From positions 1 to 64,000 of the forward strand of contig NZ_FZOT01000009.1 of NCBI RefSeq assembly GCF_900188095.1: DNA of 64,000 bases, read 5' to 3'. The notes below the pieces were generated by a model. The model was not told the origin of the DNA, ran no database searches, and saw only the letters and a program-made list of their open reading frames with translations. Of this stretch, positions 8,719 through 17,644 are shown in pieces (within the stretch, counting starts at the first letter, position 1; the number at the start of each line of letters is the position of its first letter). This DNA comes from Noviherbaspirillum humi (GTDB lineage Bacteria; Pseudomonadota; Gammaproteobacteria; Burkholderiales; Burkholderiaceae_D). The position numbers were made by a program, and so were the translations under genes.

Positions 8719-8967
8719 GGAAAATGGGGTGCGTGGTCGGTTTTCTCAGGATTAAATCTTACCCCGCGAGAAGCGCATGCGTGCGGCGCAAAGGGTTGCG
8801 GCCCTCTCTGCGGTTTCTTCTTTCTGCAATTCGCCTCCATGGCAAGCCTGCGCCGCCATGGGCAGGCTGCGCTTCGTCCATGCATTGACCGAAATCGCCC
8901 GAAGGAACGCTGGCCGCATTCATCCCTCTATCGGTGGAGTGCTTATGGCTTCGATGAGGAACACCAC

Positions 8968-9282
8968 ATGGCGATCACCGCAAAACAGCTTTCGGCCCTG
9001 GCCGCGCAACTGGACAAGGCAGTGCGCAACGGCCGCAGCACCGAGCCGTGCGAACGCACCGACATCAAGACCCAGCTCGGCTTTCGGGCCGGCATGATCA
9101 TGTCGCACGGCGACCTGCTGCGCTACGCGACATGGCTGCAGCAGGCGCTGGACACGGAGCAGCGGCGCCTGGACGCCTTGCCTCGGCAGGACGACGAAAC
9201 GCCCGCCGCCAAGCTCGATGAAGTCGCCAAGGCGGCGGAGTGGGTAGAGCAGAATACGACGCTGGACGCCTCAAATCCCTGA
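8968..9282 (+). CDS. Small hypothetical protein (104 aa)
   Basis: An open frame from ATG 8968, with GAGGA about eight bases upstream, encoding a largely helical, charged 104-residue soluble protein (MAITAKQLSALAAQLDKAV...). I recognise no domain. It contains one cysteine (EPCERTD) and a Met-rich patch (FRAGMIMSHGD). Coding character matches the neighbourhood, and the stop overlaps the end of the convergent erythromycin-esterase gene by 12 bases. Confidence 0.6.
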   Translation: MAITAKQLSALAAQLDKAVRNGRSTEPCERTDIKTQLGFRAGMIMSHGDLLRYATWLQQALDTEQRRLDALPRQDDETPAAKLDEVAKAAEWVEQNTTLDASNP

Positions 9283-10614
9283 CGGGAAAGTTTCCGGCAC
9301 CTCGTCATGCTGCCAGGAACTCGTGCGGTCGAGCGGATGCAGCGCGCGGGTATGGTCGATGTGGATCACCGCATCGAACTGACGGACGATGTCGGCATGG
9401 AAATAGTGGCTGATGCGCTCGGTGTCCGGCAGGTAGATCACGCCGATGGCCCGCTCCAGCCTGCGTTCCTGAAGCGCCGCCTCGATGGCCTTGCGTCCGC
9501 GTATCGGCAGCAGGAAGTTGCCGATGCCGGCGTCGTGGAACAGGCGCTCGATGCTGTCGGGCCGCGATGGCACAACCTTCTTCAGTTCCGCCGGGGTGTC
9601 CCACTCCGAGGCGGCGGTGACGGTGCCGGCATGCGTGGTGAAGCCGACCAGATACGCCTCCTTGCCATGACGCTCGCGCACCAGCTGGCCGAGATTGATC
9701 TGGCCGTGGTCGCCCATCTCGGTGGCGCGGGCATCGCCGATATGGGAGTTGTGAGCCCACACCACGATCTTGGCCGGCCGGCCATTCTGCCGGCCGATGT
9801 GCTCGCGCAGCGCATCGAGCGTATCCGCCATGTGGGTATCGCGCAGGTTCCATGATTCGTCGCGGCCGAGGAACATGGCGCGGTAATACGCTTCGGCGTT
9901 GCGCGCCACGCGCGCATTCTGCTCGGCGTAGAAGCGCTCGTCGGCGGCGGCCGCATCCAGATTCAATCCTTTCTCCGCATCGGCTGTCATGGCCAGCAGC
10001 TGCCGCACTACCTCTTCCTCGCAGCCCTTGTTCATGCCGAAGCTGGCGGCATAGCCGTAGTGCTGGGGATCGTCGGCGAAATGATCGAAGCAGCTGTAGC
10101 GGGCCCGGGCCCGCTTGGCGGCCTCGGGGTCGACCTGCTGCAGGTAGCGCACCACCGCTTCCATCGAACTGCGCAGGCTGTACAGATCGAGGCCGTAGAA
10201 TCCGATGCGGTCCTGCAGCGCCTGGCGGCCGGCATTATGCGAGCGCAGCCAGTCGATCAGCGCCACCGTTTCCCTGTTTCGCCACATCCAGAGCGGAAAG
10301 CGCCGGAAATTCCGCAGGGACGCTTCAGCGTCATCGTCCTGGGCGGCGCTTTGCATGGCGCGTATGTAGCGGCTGACGCGCACCGTGTCCGGCCAATCGG
10401 CTTCCACCGCGATCGCATCGAAGCCCTTGTCCGCGATCAGCCGCTGGCTGATTCGCGCGCGGGCGCGGTAGAACTCTTCCGTGCCGTGGGTCGCTTCGCC
10501 GAGCAGGACGATGGACGCATCGCCGATCTCCCGCAGCAGGGCATCATGCGCATCGTCCGCCGCGACCGCGCTGGCCTCGCGCCGGATGGCATCGAGGGTG
10601 GATTGGTTTGCCAT
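9271..10614 (-). CDS. Erythromycin esterase-like protein
   Basis: A 447-residue protein of the erythromycin-esterase/succinoglycan-biosynthesis family (PF05139). The start at 10614 follows GGAGGGAA. Conserved family residues appear in LLGEATHGTEEFYRAR (about 36-51), VEADWPD, RFPLWMWRN, YGLDLYSL and VVWAHNSHIGDA (about 288-299), which supply the Glu/His set of the active site. Members with known activity hydrolyse macrolide lactones, but most chromosomal copies, this one included, have no proven substrate, so macrolide resistance should not be assumed. The gene is monocistronic and divergent from a SRPBCC membrane protein. Confidence 0.85.
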   Translation of the reverse strand: MANQSTLDAIRREASAVAADDAHDALLREIGDASIVLLGEATHGTEEFYRARARISQRLIADKGFDAIAVEADWPDTVRVSRYIRAMQSAAQDDDAEASLRNFRRFPLWMWRNRETVALIDWLRSHNAGRQALQDRIGFYGLDLYSLRSSMEAVVRYLQQVDPEAAKRARARYSCFDHFADDPQHYGYAASFGMNKGCEEEVVRQLLAMTADAEKGLNLDAAAADERFYAEQNARVARNAEAYYRAMFLGRDESWNLRDTHMADTLDALREHIGRQNGRPAKIVVWAHNSHIGDARATEMGDHGQINLGQLVRERHGKEAYLVGFTTHAGTVTAASEWDTPAELKKVVPSRPDSIERLFHDAGIGNFLLPIRGRKAIEAALQERRLERAIGVIYLPDTERISHYFHADIVRQFDAVIHIDHTRALHPLDRTSSWQHDEVPETFPSGI

Positions 10615-10914
10615 GACGTTTCCCTCCGGATGTTTCGGACTCTTGCCGGCGGCGCCCTTCTTCGACTTGAAAAGGGCCTGCAACCGCTTAGAGGGATTGC
10701 CGAATGCCGGGTTCTGGCGCATGCCGAACATGCGCCATCGGCTCAGCACGGGAACAGGCTCCAGCCCGCCGGCATCGCCTCAATGCTGACCCGGTGTGAA
10801 AATTGCCGCACGGATTTCTCCGGAATCATTCATGGCTTTTCCTTGTCTAGCGATCAAGTCCGCCGGATGCCGGCGGAACGAACGCCCATTCATAACCCAA
10901 GGAAAGGAAGAAAA

Positions 10915-11460
10915 ATGCTGAGTCGTATCGCGACAGTGGCGGCGATTGCCGCCGGCGGTTACCTGATTTCCCGACAGATGATGAGATCGCGCGGTTCGGA
11001 CATGGAATCCACGGTCGAGGAGGCGATCGAGGTGAACGTGCCGCTGAGCACCGCCTACAACCAGTTCACCCAGTTCGAGGATCTGCCGAAATTCATGGAC
11101 AGCGTGCATGAAGTGAAGCAGCTGGATGACAAACGCCTGCACTGGCGCGCCAGCATCGCCGGCAAGGAGAAAGAATGGGATGCCGAGATCACCGAGCAGA
11201 TTCCGGACGAGCGCATCGCCTGGCGCAGCATCGGCGGCGTGCACAATGCCGGCGTGGTGACCTTCCACAAGATTTCCGAGAACAAGACCCGCGTCATGCT
11301 GCAGATGGATTACGACCCGATGAGCGTGGACGAAAAGATCGGAGACGCGCTCGGCTTCGTCAAGATGCAGACCAAGTCCAACCTGAAGCGCTTCAAGGAA
11401 CTGGTGGAGAGCCGCGGCAGCGAAACCGGCGCCTGGCGCGGCAACATTCCGCGCCAGTAA
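10915..11460 (+). CDS. SRPBCC-family (polyketide cyclase/dehydrase-like) membrane-anchored protein
   Basis: A 181-residue protein starting at ATG 10915 behind AAGGAAAGGAAG. Residues 4-20 (RIATVAAIAAGGYLISR) form one hydrophobic N-terminal segment that should anchor it; about residues 31-165 match the START/SRPBCC fold of coenzyme Q-binding/cyclase type (EVNVPLSTAYNQFTQFEDLPKF, WRSIGGVHNAGVVTFH, RVMLQMDYDP). Such proteins bind hydrophobic ligands, and the chemistry is unknown. It is divergent from the erythromycin-esterase-like gene, with 300 bases between their starts, and ends 24 bases before the end of convergent rlhA. Confidence 0.8.
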   Translation: MLSRIATVAAIAAGGYLISRQMMRSRGSDMESTVEEAIEVNVPLSTAYNQFTQFEDLPKFMDSVHEVKQLDDKRLHWRASIAGKEKEWDAEITEQIPDERIAWRSIGGVHNAGVVTFHKISENKTRVMLQMDYDPMSVDEKIGDALGFVKMQTKSNLKRFKELVESRGSETGAWRGNIPRQ

Positions 11461-11484
11461 GGCGGTCGCCGGCGCGTCGTCGCC

Positions 11485-13455
11485 TTAGGCGGCCGGGCGC
11501 CGGCGGTGGAACACCAGCGGGCTGTAGGGCACCGCCGATGGCGGCGGCGAATTGAGGATGCCCGGCTTCATGGCGCCGACTACATGCATTTCGCACGGCT
11601 TGCAGTCGAAGCGCAGGGTATAGCGTTCATTGCCGCTCACCAGCGTCATCGGCTCCGCCTTGACCTGGCCCTGAACGCCCTGCACACCCTTGGCCTGCTT
11701 CGGACAGAGGTTGAAGGAAAAGCGCAGGCAGTGCTTGGTGATCATCAGCGACACCTCGCCCGGCTCCTCGTGCGCCTCGTAGGCGGCGTCGATCAGCTGC
11801 ACGCCATGCTTGTGGTAGAAGGCCCGCGCCTTTTCGTTGTAGACGTTGGCGAGATAGCTCAGCTGGGCCTCGGGATAGGCGGGCGGCGGATCGGCCGGCG
11901 CCTTGCGCGCGGGCCGCTGCCATGCAGCCAGCCGTACCGCCTCATGCGCGGCGACCGCATCGCGCCGCAGCGCATTGATCGCCGCCGCCGGCACGAACCA
12001 AGGCTGCGACAATGACAGCGTGACCGACTCCGCCTCGAACATGGTGTTGCCGAGCTTGGCGAGGCTGGCGCGCAGGGCGGCCCCGGCCTGTTCCGCCTGC
12101 TGCGCCGGCTGCAATGCGATCGCAGCGTCAGTCGTGCTGGCGATGCCATCCTCGTCGCGGATCGCAAGGCGCAGCCCCCCGGCATGCTCGGACAGCGTCA
12201 GCTGCAGCGCCACCTTCCGCTCCGCCGATTTCTTTTGCAGCGCCGCTTCCCACTGGTGGTCGCGGTTGCGGTGAATCGCCACGCCCGGCTTCAATCCCGC
12301 CAGCGTCTGCAGCATTTCGTTCGGGAAGACGCGCCAGCGCTGGCCTTCCGCCTCGTCTCCGAGCTTCTGTACCCTGTTCGCCAGGATGCCGACGGTGCTG
12401 CGCTTGTGCATGTAATTCAGGCCGTCGCCATTGGCCAGCGGCGCGTTCGCCAGCAGGTCGAAATGATCCGTGCCGATGCGGCTGACCGTGCCCAGCTCCA
12501 CGCCGACATACTTCGGCGAATCGAAGGCGCCGATGTCGTCTTGGCGGCCCTGGGCGAAATAATCGGTATGGCCGCGGTGGAAGTTCTTGTCCACGTCCGG
12601 CTCGAACAGGAGTCGGGTGCGGCCGCTGGAGGCGCGCACGAATTCCGGCCGCCGCGCCAGGATATCGTCCAGCAGGCGGCGATAGTGGCCGGTGATGTTC
12701 TTCACATAGCCCATGTCCTTGTAGCGTCCCTCGATCTTGAAGGAACGGATGCCGGCGTCGATCAGCGCTTCCAGGTTGCGGCTCTGGTCGTTGTCCTTCA
12801 TCGACAGCAAATGCTTCTCGTAAGCCACCACCCGGCCCTGGCCGTCGGTGAGGGTATAGGGCAGGCGGCAGGCCTGCGAGCAGTCGCCGCGGTTGGCGCT
12901 GCGGCCGGTGTCGGCATGCGAGATGTAGCACTGGCCGGAGAAGGCCACGCACAGCGCGCCGTGGATGAAGTATTCGAGCGGCGTGTCGACCTCGGCGCGG
13001 ATGGCGCGGATCTGCTCCACCGTCAGCTCGCGCGCCAGCACCAGCTGCGAGAAGCCGGCCGCGCCGAGAAAGCGCGCCTTTTCCACCGTGCGGATGTCGC
13101 ACTGGGTGCTGGCATGCAGCTGGATCGGCGGCAGATCCATTTCCAGGATGCCCATGTCCTGGATGATGAGCGCATCCACCCCGGCCTCGTACAGCTGCCA
13201 GATCTGCTTGCGCGCCAGCTCCAGCTCGGCGTCGTGCAGGATGGTGTTCACCGTGATGAAGATGCGGGAACGGTAGCGGTGCGCGAATTCCACCAGGGCG
13301 GCGATGTCTTCCAGCGAATTGCTGGCATTGTGGCGGGCGCCGAAGGCGGGGCCGCCGATGTACACCGCGTCGGCGCCATGCAGGATGGCTTCGCGGCCGA
13401 TCTCGGCGGTCTTGGCGGGAGACAGCAATTCGAGCTGATGATCGAGGAGGGACAT
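11485..13455 (-). CDS. rlhA: U32-family protein, 23S rRNA C2501 hydroxylase (RlhA-like)
   Basis: A 656-residue member of peptidase family U32 with the C-terminal extension (DUF3656) found in E. coli RlhA/YdcP, which has nearly the same length. In E. coli RlhA introduces 5-hydroxycytidine at 23S rRNA position 2501. The TIM-barrel N-terminal half opens with LELLSPAKTAEIGREAILHGADAVYIGG (read over residues 8-35), and the U32 signature lies at about 165-200: FIHGALCVAFSGQCY, then NRGDCSQACRLPY with the cysteines expected to coordinate a metal or cluster. Other U32 proteins (TrhP, UbiU/V) are shorter, which favours RlhA. It is monocistronic. Confidence 0.85.
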   Translation of the reverse strand: MSLLDHQLELLSPAKTAEIGREAILHGADAVYIGGPAFGARHNASNSLEDIAALVEFAHRYRSRIFITVNTILHDAELELARKQIWQLYEAGVDALIIQDMGILEMDLPPIQLHASTQCDIRTVEKARFLGAAGFSQLVLARELTVEQIRAIRAEVDTPLEYFIHGALCVAFSGQCYISHADTGRSANRGDCSQACRLPYTLTDGQGRVVAYEKHLLSMKDNDQSRNLEALIDAGIRSFKIEGRYKDMGYVKNITGHYRRLLDDILARRPEFVRASSGRTRLLFEPDVDKNFHRGHTDYFAQGRQDDIGAFDSPKYVGVELGTVSRIGTDHFDLLANAPLANGDGLNYMHKRSTVGILANRVQKLGDEAEGQRWRVFPNEMLQTLAGLKPGVAIHRNRDHQWEAALQKKSAERKVALQLTLSEHAGGLRLAIRDEDGIASTTDAAIALQPAQQAEQAGAALRASLAKLGNTMFEAESVTLSLSQPWFVPAAAINALRRDAVAAHEAVRLAAWQRPARKAPADPPPAYPEAQLSYLANVYNEKARAFYHKHGVQLIDAAYEAHEEPGEVSLMITKHCLRFSFNLCPKQAKGVQGVQGQVKAEPMTLVSGNERYTLRFDCKPCEMHVVGAMKPGILNSPPPSAVPYSPLVFHRRRPAA

Positions 13456-13857
13456 GGGAAGGATCCGATCAGGCGAAGCGGCAGATTATAGCCAATGCGC
13501 GGCGGCTACAGGGGAATGCGCTTACGGGGGAATGCGCTTATTGGCTGGCGGAAAAAGGCAGCGCGGGAAGGCTTTTCTCTGGTGCCCTGCTTTCGAAAAC
13601 CCTATCGCCGACGGCTCCCGAAACTGATTGATGCAAGGACAATGGCGTCAATTGGAAGCTTTCAAGGATCGGCACGGGATGTCTCCCCGCTTTTTCCTGA
13701 ATGAAGCACCGAATTTGCTTATCGCCCGTGGCCTTTTCGACATGCCCTCCGCATAATAGGCGCGCAATTGCATGCCTGCGATAAACGCAAGCCGGCACGG
13801 CAATCCAGCCGGCACCCGGGCGTGCGCCCCGCTTTCTCATTCAAGGAGATTTACCAG
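13456..13857. other. Intergenic region upstream of a Bug gene
   Basis: About 400 bases between rlhA (starts 13455, minus) and the Bug gene (starts 13858, plus). It should hold both promoters. I found no convincing gene or RNA, and no clean promoter hexamers can be claimed by eye. Confidence 0.45.
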
Positions 13858-14904
13858 ATGCCCCATTCCACCCGCCCGATGCAGCTTGAACGCGCCGGCC
13901 TGCAAAGCCGCAAACGCCGCCTTGCCCTTATCGTGAAATGCATGGCCCTGGCCGCTGTGGCCGCTGTGGCCGCCGGCCTGCCGCTGTCGTCGGCGCTGGC
14001 GCAGAGCGACTACCCGAGCAAGCCCATCCACGTCATCGTTCCCTACACCCCGGGCGGCGGCGTCGACATCGTCACCCGCCTCGTGACCCAGAAGATGAGC
14101 GTCCTGCTCAAGCAGACCATCATCGTGGAGAACAAGCCGGGCGCCGCCACCAACATCGGCATGGAGTCCACCGTCCGCGCCGAGCCGGACGGCTACACCC
14201 TGCTCACCGCTTCCAACACCCTGGCCAGCAACGCCGCACTGTTCCCGAACCTGAGCTTCGATCCGGCGCGCGACCTGATTCCGGTGGGCAGCATCGGCTA
14301 TGCGCCGCTGGTGGTGGTGGTGCCGCAGAACTCGACCTTCAAAACCCTGCCGGACCTCATCGCCTATGGCAAGGCCAATCCCGACAAGCTGTCCTACGGC
14401 TCCGCCGGCAACGGCAGCTCCGGCCACCTCGCGAGCGAGCTGCTGAAGGCGGAAGGCGGCTTCGATGCGCTGCACATTCCCTACAAGGGCGGTGCGCCGG
14501 CGATCACCGATCTGCTGGGCGACCGCATCTCCTTCATGTCGATCAATCCGCTGGAAGTGATCTCGCACATCCAGTCCGGCAAGCTGCGCGCGCTGGCGGT
14601 GCTCGACAAGGACCCGACTCCGCTGCTGCCCAACGTGCCGTCGGCGCGGTCGCTGCAGCTGCCGGGCAGCTACGCCTCGGTATGGTGGGGCCTAGTCGGC
14701 CCGAAGAACATGCCGGCCGACGCGGTAAACAAGCTCAACGCCGCGCTGCGCCAGACGCTGGCGGATCCGGCGGTGGTCAAGCGCATGGGTGAACTGGGCG
14801 CGGTGGTCACGCCTGGCACGCCCGCCGACTTCGGCAATTTCGTGAAGGCGGAGACGGTCAAGTGGACCAAGGTGATCAAGACGGCGAAGATAAAGGCGGA
14901 TTAA
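13858..14904 (+). CDS. Bug-family tripartite tricarboxylate transporter receptor (periplasmic)
   Basis: A 348-residue Bug protein, start at ATG 13858 after AAGGAGAT. The N-terminus is long: a basic stretch (RKRR near residue 20) before the hydrophobic core MALAAVAAVAAGLPLSSALAQ, with cleavage probably after ALA near residue 45. Family signatures are VPYTPGGGVDIVTR, VENKPGAATNIGME, EPDGYTLL and YKGGAPAITDLLG. It probably delivers a carboxylate to a TctAB-type carrier encoded elsewhere, or acts in sensing. It is monocistronic and closed by a strong double-hairpin terminator. Confidence 0.9.
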   Translation: MPHSTRPMQLERAGLQSRKRRLALIVKCMALAAVAAVAAGLPLSSALAQSDYPSKPIHVIVPYTPGGGVDIVTRLVTQKMSVLLKQTIIVENKPGAATNIGMESTVRAEPDGYTLLTASNTLASNAALFPNLSFDPARDLIPVGSIGYAPLVVVVPQNSTFKTLPDLIAYGKANPDKLSYGSAGNGSSGHLASELLKAEGGFDALHIPYKGGAPAITDLLGDRISFMSINPLEVISHIQSGKLRALAVLDKDPTPLLPNVPSARSLQLPGSYASVWWGLVGPKNMPADAVNKLNAALRQTLADPAVVKRMGELGAVVTPGTPADFGNFVKAETVKWTKVIKTAKIKAD

Positions 14905-14924
14905 TACCAATTTGATTGGCTGAT

Positions 14925-14949
14925 GCGGACATGGTTAAGCCATGTCCGC
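14925..14949. repeat. Perfect hairpin preceding the Bug-gene terminator
   Basis: GCGGACATGG (14925-14934) and CCATGTCCGC (14940-14949) form a perfect 10-bp stem with loop TTAAG. It sits 20 bases after the Bug stop codon and immediately before the intrinsic terminator, so the 3' end of the mRNA carries two stacked hairpins. Confidence 0.8.
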
Positions 14950-14952
14950 TCG

Positions 14953-15000
14953 ACGCCCTGTCCGATGCGGCTTGCCGCACGGACGGGGCGTTTCTTTTTT
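14953..15000 (+). terminator. Strong intrinsic terminator of the Bug gene
   Basis: ACGCCCTGTCCG (14953-14964) pairs with CGGACGGGGCGT (14980-14991), with one G-T wobble. The apical part TGCGGC/GCCGCA extends the stem past one unpaired base. It is followed by TTTCTTTTTT on the plus strand. This is a classical rho-independent terminator for the gene ending at 14904. Confidence 0.92.
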
Positions 15001-15725
15001 AGGCCGGCGCATGCGCCCCGAAGACAATAAGTACATTCGAACGAAATCGGCTATCCCGCGTGAAGCGGATTACGGGCATGCAATCCAAGGGGATAACGCG
15101 ACGCGAATCCGCCGATTGGGGAGCGCGCATTCTTGAACGAAGCCTGAGCATTATCAAAGGTCCTTTCGGCTCGATCCCGGACCACCCCTACCCAATTCCT
15201 AGAATGAACCAAAAGCGCCCGATGCAAGAATCTGTTTGCATGGCTGGCCTTTCTGTTCGACAAGCAACGAACAGATGGCTTCATAGGCGCTTTTTGGCGG
15301 CATCCTGACGAAACACTGTCGTGCGCGGCGCAATCCGCGCTCGCTGATGCCGGTTGCGTTTGCCGGTTCATGCGCAGCGCGGGCCGGCTTTGAGTTGGCG
15401 TCCTCGAATCCGGGCACCGGATTGCCGGCACCGGCAGACACCGTAGGCAGACGGAGGCAAGGCCGCGCCGCGCGTGGGCCGGTCCGCGCGATTCGACGGC
15501 CCATCCAGCCATCTTAGGCTTGCGCGCTTGCGCCACGAAAGCGGCTATAGCGTTCATTCGAAGCACGCGATGCCGAGCGCAGCCTGTTCGATGCGGAGAT
15601 GCCCCATTCCCGGACGCCGGATGCCTGCGCCGCTCTCCGGTCAACTTGCATGAAGCGACGGGTGGCGGCTGGATGGCTCGCGCCGCGAAATTGCCCGCGA
15701 AGGCATCCTCGGCGCCGGCAATCGA
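15001..15725. other. Intergenic stretch without a recognisable gene
   Basis: About 725 bases between the Bug-gene terminator and the FAD monooxygenase. Short frames occur on both strands, but none has a ribosome-binding site or familiar sequence. Presumably it includes the monooxygenase promoter, which I cannot place. Confidence 0.45.
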
Positions 15726-17378
15726 ATGAAACTGGAACCCCACATGAAGACCGATGTGCTCATTGTCGGAGCAGGCCCGACCGGATTGATGCTCGCCTGC
15801 CAGCTCGCGAAACGAAATACCCGGGTCATGATCATCGACCGGAATCCCGGCCCCTCCGTCCAGACCAAGGCGCTCGGCGTGCAGGCCCGCACTCTGGAAA
15901 TCTACTCGCACCTTGGCATTGCCCAGCGCGCCGTCGAGTTGGGCAAGCGTGCCACGGGCGCCTGCATGTGGGTCAACGGAAAGCGGGTAGCGCGCGTGCC
16001 GCTGGGCGATATCGGTTCGGACTTGAGTCCGTATCCTTTCCTGCTGATCCTGGGCCAGGACGACAACGAAAGGCTGCTCGGAGCGGTGCTTCAGGACCAG
16101 GGCGTGCAGGTACAGTGGGATTCCAGGCTCGTCGATCTTTCGCAAACGCCCGAAGGGGTGCTGGCAAAGGTGGCGCGCCCCGATGGATCGATCGTGGAAA
16201 TCGCCGCTGGCTGGGTGGCCGGATGTGACGGCGCACGAAGCACGGTGCGTGACTTGTGCAATATCCCCTTTTCCGGGGCGCCCTACCAGCATGTATTTTA
16301 TGTTGCCGATACGCGCGCGATCGGCTCGATGGCGCCCGATGAACTGAACGTGTATCTGTGGCGCGGCGGTTTTCATCTGTTTTTCCCCTTGCGCGGCGCG
16401 AATCACTGGAGAGTGGTCGGGATCGTTCCGCCGGAGCTGCGTTCGCGCGATACCCTGGACTTCGACGCCGTCGCTCCCTTCGTGCGCAAGGAGGTGGGGA
16501 ACGCGCAAGCCGGCACCGCGCTCTCGTTTGAAGCCTGCAGCTGGTTTTCCACTTATCACGTACATCACCGGCGCGCCGAGCGCTTTCGCGATCGGCGGTG
16601 CTTTCTGCTTGGCGACGCGGCCCATGTTCACAGCCCCGTTGGCGCGCAGGGCATGAATACCGGATTGCAGGATGCGTACAACCTCGCATGGAAAATGGCG
16701 CTCGTCACATCAGGGCAGGCGGCGGAAAGCTTGCTTGACACGTACGAGATCGAACGCATCCCGGTCGCCCAACGCCTGCTCGCGACGACTGATCGGGCCT
16801 TCACATTTCTTATCTCGGAGCGGTGGCCCGCCGAAGCCTTTCGCATGCGGATTGTCCAGCGGATCATCGCCTTGGCCATGCGCCGGGAGCGTACCCGGCA
16901 GCTGGCTTTTCGCACCATCTCGCAGATTGGCATCCGTTACCGGAACAGCCCGCTGTCCAAAACACAATCCCGCTCAACCGACGGGGCGCCGAAGCCAGGC
17001 GATCGATTCCCCTGGCTACAGCTGGAATCCAGCCCTCACACCCCTGTCCGGGATCTGTTCGAGCAGCTGGATGACACGCGCTTCAACCTGCTCCTGTTCG
17101 GACAATCCGCTCCGGCCGGCGCTTCGCTGAGCCGGCTTCCCAAGCTGATGACCACCCATGTAATTCCGGACGATCCTGTCAATGACCAAGCACTTGCCCG
17201 CGCCAGCATTTCCAAGCCTTCGTTCTTTCTGCTGCGACCCGATGGTCATATCGGCTTTGCGGGCGCCGAACTGGATGTCATGGCGTTGCACAGTTACCTG
17301 GTTGAGCAGGTCAAGCTTCTGTCGACCGTTGCAGCAGACGTCCCGCGCGACGAGATAGCCGCTCATCGGCGGGCTTGA
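15726..17378 (+). CDS. FAD-dependent aromatic monooxygenase (PheA/TfdB, MhpA-like)
   Basis: A 550-residue class A flavoprotein hydroxylase that would use NAD(P)H and O2 to hydroxylate a phenolic ring in the cytoplasm. Seen: the Rossmann fingerprint VLIVGAGPTGLML (about 11-23), the DG motif AGCDGARSTVRD (about 166-177), and the GD motif FLLGDAAHVHSPVGAQGMN (about 293-311) that closes over FAD. The C-terminal part (about 400-545) looks like the thioredoxin-fold tail of phenol hydroxylases, ending RPDGHIGFAG. ATG at 15744 (MKTDVL, preceded by GGAAC) is an equally good start. Its substrate cannot be read from sequence, and no ring-cleavage gene adjoins. Confidence 0.87.
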   Translation: MKLEPHMKTDVLIVGAGPTGLMLACQLAKRNTRVMIIDRNPGPSVQTKALGVQARTLEIYSHLGIAQRAVELGKRATGACMWVNGKRVARVPLGDIGSDLSPYPFLLILGQDDNERLLGAVLQDQGVQVQWDSRLVDLSQTPEGVLAKVARPDGSIVEIAAGWVAGCDGARSTVRDLCNIPFSGAPYQHVFYVADTRAIGSMAPDELNVYLWRGGFHLFFPLRGANHWRVVGIVPPELRSRDTLDFDAVAPFVRKEVGNAQAGTALSFEACSWFSTYHVHHRRAERFRDRRCFLLGDAAHVHSPVGAQGMNTGLQDAYNLAWKMALVTSGQAAESLLDTYEIERIPVAQRLLATTDRAFTFLISERWPAEAFRMRIVQRIIALAMRRERTRQLAFRTISQIGIRYRNSPLSKTQSRSTDGAPKPGDRFPWLQLESSPHTPVRDLFEQLDDTRFNLLLFGQSAPAGASLSRLPKLMTTHVIPDDPVNDQALARASISKPSFFLLRPDGHIGFAGAELDVMALHSYLVEQVKLLSTVAADVPRDEIAAHRRA

Positions 17379-17644
17379 TGCGATCAAGCCGATAAAGGAG
17401 TGGCGACTCTTGGACTCCTCTGGCCGGTTAAGCGCCGAGCGGCAATGATTCGGCTCCCTCCGTCAGCCGTATTGCCCCACGATGGAAACCGGTCAGTTCC
17501 GACATTTTCGGCTTCCGCCGCACATTGGAAAACCAAGCCGGCAGATCCCGTTTTTCGAGCCGACAGGCAACGGGGTTAATATGCAACCATTTCCGCTTCC
17601 TATTTCATGCGAGTCAAATGAGCCTCTCTGGGCCAATTCGAACC

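Noticed and set aside
9271-10614. Macrolide-resistance call for the erythromycin-esterase-like protein
   Set aside because: Chromosomal members of this family are widespread and most have no shown activity on macrolides.
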